A stretch of 16,462 nt of DNA from an uncultured Pseudomonadota bacterium (lineage in GTDB: Bacteria > SAR324 > NAC60-12), in contig CAJXNF010000021.1 in assembly GCA_913056375.1 (NCBI GenBank), forward strand, positions 1 to 16,462. The letters run 5' to 3'. Below are positions 13,266 through 16,462 of the stretch, one piece after another; position 1 is the first letter of the stretch, and every line of letters begins with the position of its first letter. The notes beneath the pieces were generated by a model. The model made no database searches. It saw only the letters and a list, made by a program, of their open reading frames with translations, and was not told the origin of the DNA. The position numbers were made by a program, and so were the translations under genes.

Positions 13266-14396
13266 ATGGAAATTCTAATTCAACAGGAAGTTCTTCGTAG
13301 CGCTCTTCAGAACATCATTTCCATCATTGACAAGAGTGCTTCCAAACCGATTCTCTCAAACTTTCTACTAAGAACTGTTTCAGGAGAAGATGGAGATCAT
13401 AACGAAGCTGAGTTCTCAGCAACGGATTATGAAATTTCCATCATCGAACACTTCCCAGCAGAAGTGATTCAAGCCGGAAGTATTTGTGTGAATGCAAAGA
13501 AGGTCTACGACATCTGTCGGGAGTTTCAGGGCAATGATATTCGCATCCGCTCGACGGAGCAGCACTGGGTGCATATCACAAGTGGAGCTTCTGAGATGCG
13601 CCTACCTTTGGTGGAAGTAGGTCTGTATCCACAAACTGAGTTGGAACAGTTGTCAGAGTCGCTAACGCTACCAGCCCAGGATCTCAAGCAGTGCATTGAC
13701 ATGACACTGTTCGCTTCACAAACCAACGAATCCCGTAAAAACTTGATGGGGGTGAACCTTTCTTCGAAGGAAGGAAACCTGACGAGGTGGTTGGCAACAG
13801 ATGGCCACCGCTTGGCACAAGTACTCAAGGGAGTGGAATCTGCGTCCTTTGAGTCTGTTTCTGATGTGATCATTCCTCGCAAGGCGTTAGGAGAGATTCG
13901 TAAGGCGATCGAACTTTTTGGAGAAGAAGTCACGATCAGTTTCGATGATCGCGTGATGCAGTTTGTTGGTAGCCAGGTTTCTTTCAAGACTCGATTGATT
14001 GAGGGGAAGTTCCCCAATTGTGATCCGATCATTCCCAAGGACAATCATCTGGTAGCCATTGTTGATCGTGAACGTTTGGTCAGTGCACTGCGGATTGTCT
14101 CTTCTATCAGCTATGAAAAGCTCAAGCCGGTCAAATTAACCTTGACCGAGGGGAAGCTAAGGCTAGAGAGCGAAAAGGCCGAATATGGGGAAGTTAGCGA
14201 TGAAATGGAAGCGGATTATAGCGGAGAAGACTTTCAGGTGGGATTCAACTCACGCTATCTGTTGGATGCGCTGGGAGTCATCCAGACCGAGCGAGTCAAG
14301 CTAGAGTGCAAGAACCCAATGAGCCCGAGCGTGATCAGAGCCGCTGACGATGAAGAATACCTCGCTGTCATCATGCCATTGCGCATTGAATGGTAA
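13266..14396 (+). CDS. dnaN: DNA polymerase III subunit beta (sliding clamp)
   Basis: The ring-shaped processivity clamp that tethers the replicative polymerase to DNA. It is 376 residues, the usual length. It begins MEILIQQEVLRSALQNI with SKPILSNFLL following, both typical of the first clamp domain. Other marks are FSATDYEISI, the second-domain segment NLMGVNLSS then RWLATDGHRLA, IIPRKALGEI, LIEGKFPNCDPIIP, a third-domain KLRLESEKAEYGEVSDEM, FNSRYLLDALG and the C-terminal VIMPLRIEW (commonly MPMRL). The ATG follows an A-rich stretch without a Shine-Dalgarno sequence. The gene follows the iteron region directly and its last 7 bases overlap recF. Confidence 0.97.
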   Translation: MEILIQQEVLRSALQNIISIIDKSASKPILSNFLLRTVSGEDGDHNEAEFSATDYEISIIEHFPAEVIQAGSICVNAKKVYDICREFQGNDIRIRSTEQHWVHITSGASEMRLPLVEVGLYPQTELEQLSESLTLPAQDLKQCIDMTLFASQTNESRKNLMGVNLSSKEGNLTRWLATDGHRLAQVLKGVESASFESVSDVIIPRKALGEIRKAIELFGEEVTISFDDRVMQFVGSQVSFKTRLIEGKFPNCDPIIPKDNHLVAIVDRERLVSALRIVSSISYEKLKPVKLTLTEGKLRLESEKAEYGEVSDEMEADYSGEDFQVGFNSRYLLDALGVIQTERVKLECKNPMSPSVIRAADDEEYLAVIMPLRIEW

Positions 14397-15454
14397 TTCG
14401 TTCGCTGGAACTTCATCAATTTCGAAATTATCGCCAGTTGCAGGTTGAGTTTGGACCCGGTCTCAACTGGCTGCACGGTCAAAACGGCCAAGGGAAAACT
14501 AACTTGGTCGAAGCGATCGCCTACCTCTGTAATCTAGAATCCTTCCGAACTCGCAAGACGCAGCAACTCTGGTACAGCGAAGCCAACGCAGCTCGAATGA
14601 CTGCTCTGCTAGAACAACAGCAGGTTTTGCGTCGAGTGCAAATTATCCTTTCAACCCGAGGTCGTCAGGTTTGGCTGGATCATGCCCCGTTCCAGCGCAC
14701 TTCGGAATATGTCCTCTCCTTTCTGGCTCTGAGTTTTACTCCGGAGGACGTAGCGCTATTTCGAGGACCTCCTCAAGAGCGGCGGCGCTTCTTCAACAGA
14801 ATCATCTCCACCCTGGATCCAGGATACTTCCGTCATCTTCAGGACTATACCAAGGTACTGGCTGAAAAAAACGCAGCGCTGCGGCAGCGCCAGGATCGTC
14901 AGCTCTCTGCCTGGAACCAAGTCCTGGCTCGTACAGGCTGGGAATTGATCCAGCGCCGAGCAGCCTTTGCCGAACAGCTGCTGTCTCACTTGGTGGAACT
15001 CTTCAGGATGGCTACTGGTCGACCAGAGCAGCTGTCACTGCGCTACCACCCTGCAGTCCAGTGTAGTGATGCGGAACAATTGGAGAAAATGATGGAGGAA
15101 CAGCGGGATCGTGAATTGCAGTCAGGTTATGCGCTGATTGGTCCTCATCGTGATGATTACCACCTATTTCTAGATGAAAAAATTGACCGAGATTTTTTTT
15201 CTCAGGGAGAATTGAGAGTCACGAATTTGTCTTTAAAAATTGCAATAAATCAGCTACTATTCTCCCATTATTCCTTACATCCAATACTGATTTTTGATGA
15301 TCTTTTCTCCGAGTTAGATGCGCAGGTTTCCCAACGTCTGCTCGGGCTCTTTGCACAACTGCAGAATCAGATCTTCGTAACTTCAACAACACGCCCAGAA
15401 AAATTAGATACGAAGAGTTGCAGTTTTCAAGTGGTGCAAGGGCAATTCATCTGA
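14390..15454 (+). CDS. recF: DNA replication and repair protein RecF
   Basis: An SMC-like ATPase that helps load RecA at gaps and supports recovery of stalled forks. It is 354 residues. The ATG overlaps the end of dnaN. N-terminal LELHQFRNYRQL and Walker A GQNGQGKTN (about 30-38) are canonical; EAIAYLCNLESFR, FTPEDVALFRGPPQERRRFFN and GPHRDDYHLF (about 251-260) also match. The ABC signature region reads FFSQGELRVTNLSLKIA (about 269-285) where GQQR is usual, so the two Gln positions are Glu-Leu. Walker B and D-loop are ILIFDDLFSELD (about 299-310). The signature stretch lies in a more AT-rich segment with a run of eight T, but the frame is intact. Probably functional. Confidence 0.95.
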   Translation: MVIRSLELHQFRNYRQLQVEFGPGLNWLHGQNGQGKTNLVEAIAYLCNLESFRTRKTQQLWYSEANAARMTALLEQQQVLRRVQIILSTRGRQVWLDHAPFQRTSEYVLSFLALSFTPEDVALFRGPPQERRRFFNRIISTLDPGYFRHLQDYTKVLAEKNAALRQRQDRQLSAWNQVLARTGWELIQRRAAFAEQLLSHLVELFRMATGRPEQLSLRYHPAVQCSDAEQLEKMMEEQRDRELQSGYALIGPHRDDYHLFLDEKIDRDFFSQGELRVTNLSLKIAINQLLFSHYSLHPILIFDDLFSELDAQVSQRLLGLFAQLQNQIFVTSTTRPEKLDTKSCSFQVVQGQFI

Positions 15455-15582
15455 GTTTCCCCCTCTGCTCTGTTTCCTCTCTCCCCAGCAATCGCTGAAC
15501 GAAGTAGCAGGAACCCGGACCGGTCAATGGATCGGTGACTCAGATTTCTTGTGCCCCCCTTTTCAATCCTCTATGGGTTTTC

Positions 15583-15587
15583 AGGAG
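15583..15587 (+). promoter_or_regulatory. Ribosome binding site of gyrB
   Basis: AGGAG lies 5 bases before ATG 15593 and fixes the gyrB start. The 138-bp gap after recF is pyrimidine-rich; I see neither an intrinsic terminator nor a convincing promoter in it. Confidence 0.8.
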
Positions 15588-15592
15588 TTTCT

Positions 15593-16462
15593 ATGGAAGA
15601 AATAGCGCCAGCTACGACTGCTGCTTCCGGATATGGTGAAGACAACATTACCTTGCTCAAAGGGCTCGAAGCAGTACGCAAGCGGCCTGGAATGTATATC
15701 GGTGGTGTGGACTCCGCTGCACTACACCATCTGGTGTTCGAAATTGTCGATAACAGTATCGATGAAGCACTAGGAGGCTACTGCGACAAGATCGAGGTAA
15801 TCCTGCATATCGATGGCAGTATCTCAGTTCATGACAATGGACGTGGGATTCCAGTGGGTATTCATAGGGATGAAGGAATCTCTGCAGTTGAACTGATCAT
15901 GACGAAACTGCACGCTGGTGGAAAGTTTGACAACAGCAACTACAAAGTCTCCGGAGGTTTGAACGGAGTTGGAGCTTCTGTAGTCAACGCCCTCTCCAGC
16001 AAACTGGTTGTCGAGGTGGATCGAGATGGTCAATTGTGGCGACAGGAGTATGAGCGAGGAAATGCCAAGCAACCATTAGCTGCGATTCGAACCTCTGACA
16101 AAACAGGAACTCGCACCACATTCTGGCCGGACTCACTGATTTTTGAAGAGACCCAGTTCAGCTTTGCAATCCTTTCACAGCGCTTGCGTGAATTGGCCTT
16201 TCTCAACCGAGGAATCTACATCTCCATTCGGGACAACCGGAATAACGAATTTGCCGAATTCTGTTACGAAGGTGGAGTGGCTTCTTTCATTGAGCATCTC
16301 AATCAGAACAAAAATGTCCTCCACGAAAAGCCAGTTTATGTTGAGGGCAAACAAGAGGATCTCGAAGTAGAAGTAGCTTTCCAATACAACGAGAGCTATG
16401 TCGAGCGCATCTTCTCTTTCGTCAACAACATCAATACGACAGAAGGAGGAACTCACCTCTCT
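15593..16462 (+). CDS. gyrB: DNA gyrase subunit B, 3' end outside the window
   Basis: The first 290 residues of the ATPase subunit of gyrase, which introduces negative supercoils into DNA. After a short Ala/Thr-rich start come the GHKL ATPase marks: LKGLEAVRKRPGMYIGG, EIVDNSIDEALGG with the catalytic and Mg-binding Glu and Asn region, VHDNGRGIPVGIH, MTKLHAGGKFDN, YKVSGGLNGVGASVVNALS and the TGTRTTFWPD segment. The first transducer-domain residues, VEVAFQYNESYVERIFSFVNNINTTEGGTH, close the window. GyrB rather than ParE is favoured by position after recF and by the motifs; ParE shares much of this half, so the call rests partly on context. Confidence 0.95.
   Translation, partial: MEEIAPATTAASGYGEDNITLLKGLEAVRKRPGMYIGGVDSAALHHLVFEIVDNSIDEALGGYCDKIEVILHIDGSISVHDNGRGIPVGIHRDEGISAVELIMTKLHAGGKFDNSNYKVSGGLNGVGASVVNALSSKLVVEVDRDGQLWRQEYERGNAKQPLAAIRTSDKTGTRTTFWPDSLIFEETQFSFAILSQRLRELAFLNRGIYISIRDNRNNEFAEFCYEGGVASFIEHLNQNKNVLHEKPVYVEGKQEDLEVEVAFQYNESYVERIFSFVNNINTTEGGTHLS

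Noticed and set aside
13526..14044. 172-aa minus-strand open frame
   Set aside because: It lies wholly inside dnaN, has low-complexity Ser/Arg-rich content and no recognisable domain; it is a shadow of the real gene.
15515..15535. Terminator or operator between recF and gyrB (ACCGGTC...GGATCGGT)
   Set aside because: The dyad is imperfect and short and lacks a T-run; no known operator pattern is recognised.

Overview
The window looks like chromosomal DNA of a Gram-negative bacterium. It encodes an outer-membrane-type protein, two lipoproteins, an MltG murein transglycosylase and type II secretion (T2SS) components, and it has a dnaN-recF-gyrB block. Having GspM, GspN and GspF among housekeeping genes, moderate base composition and a bacterial homologue of coclaurine N-methyltransferase fits a deltaproteobacterium-like or SAR324-like lineage. 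That placement is a guess; no rRNA or other taxonomic marker is present.

Left end (1-1971): the minus strand carries a tRNA-Leu(CAG) gene with its own promoter and an encoded CCA. Just past its 3' end is a long tyrosine recombinase gene that runs off the left edge. This is the usual layout of a genomic island or prophage integrated at a tRNA 3' end, so the island should extend to the left. Three exact 7-bp repeats at 12-bp spacing lie between the tRNA and the integrase start.

Middle left (2043-3594): a WbuC-like cupin on the minus strand is divergent from a secreted, probably outer-membrane, protein of unknown function. A good promoter follows, then a 47-aa single-pass membrane peptide.

Central plus-strand run (3636-10903): ilvE, an Mpg-family DNA glycosylase, gspM, gspN, mltG, gspF, a lipoprotein with two Ig-like domains and an FGE-like domain, and a small lipoprotein. 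Most junctions are ATGA overlaps or very short gaps, so this is probably one operon or a few nested ones. It ends at a clear intrinsic terminator (10912-10938). T2SS genes M, N and F are separated from the rest of their system and interleaved with cell-wall and metabolic genes.

Right part (11069-16462): a CFA/coclaurine-N-methyltransferase-like methyltransferase and a divergent Asp/Glu racemase-family protein come first. Next is a 324-bp non-coding region packed with about a dozen copies of an 11-bp element whose core is TTTTCGACA (a DnaA-box-like sequence), then dnaN, recF and the 5' part of gyrB. The iteron-rich region is the most striking non-genic structure and is a strong candidate for the replication origin (oriC) or for a DnaA-type control region, even though dnaA is not beside it in this window.
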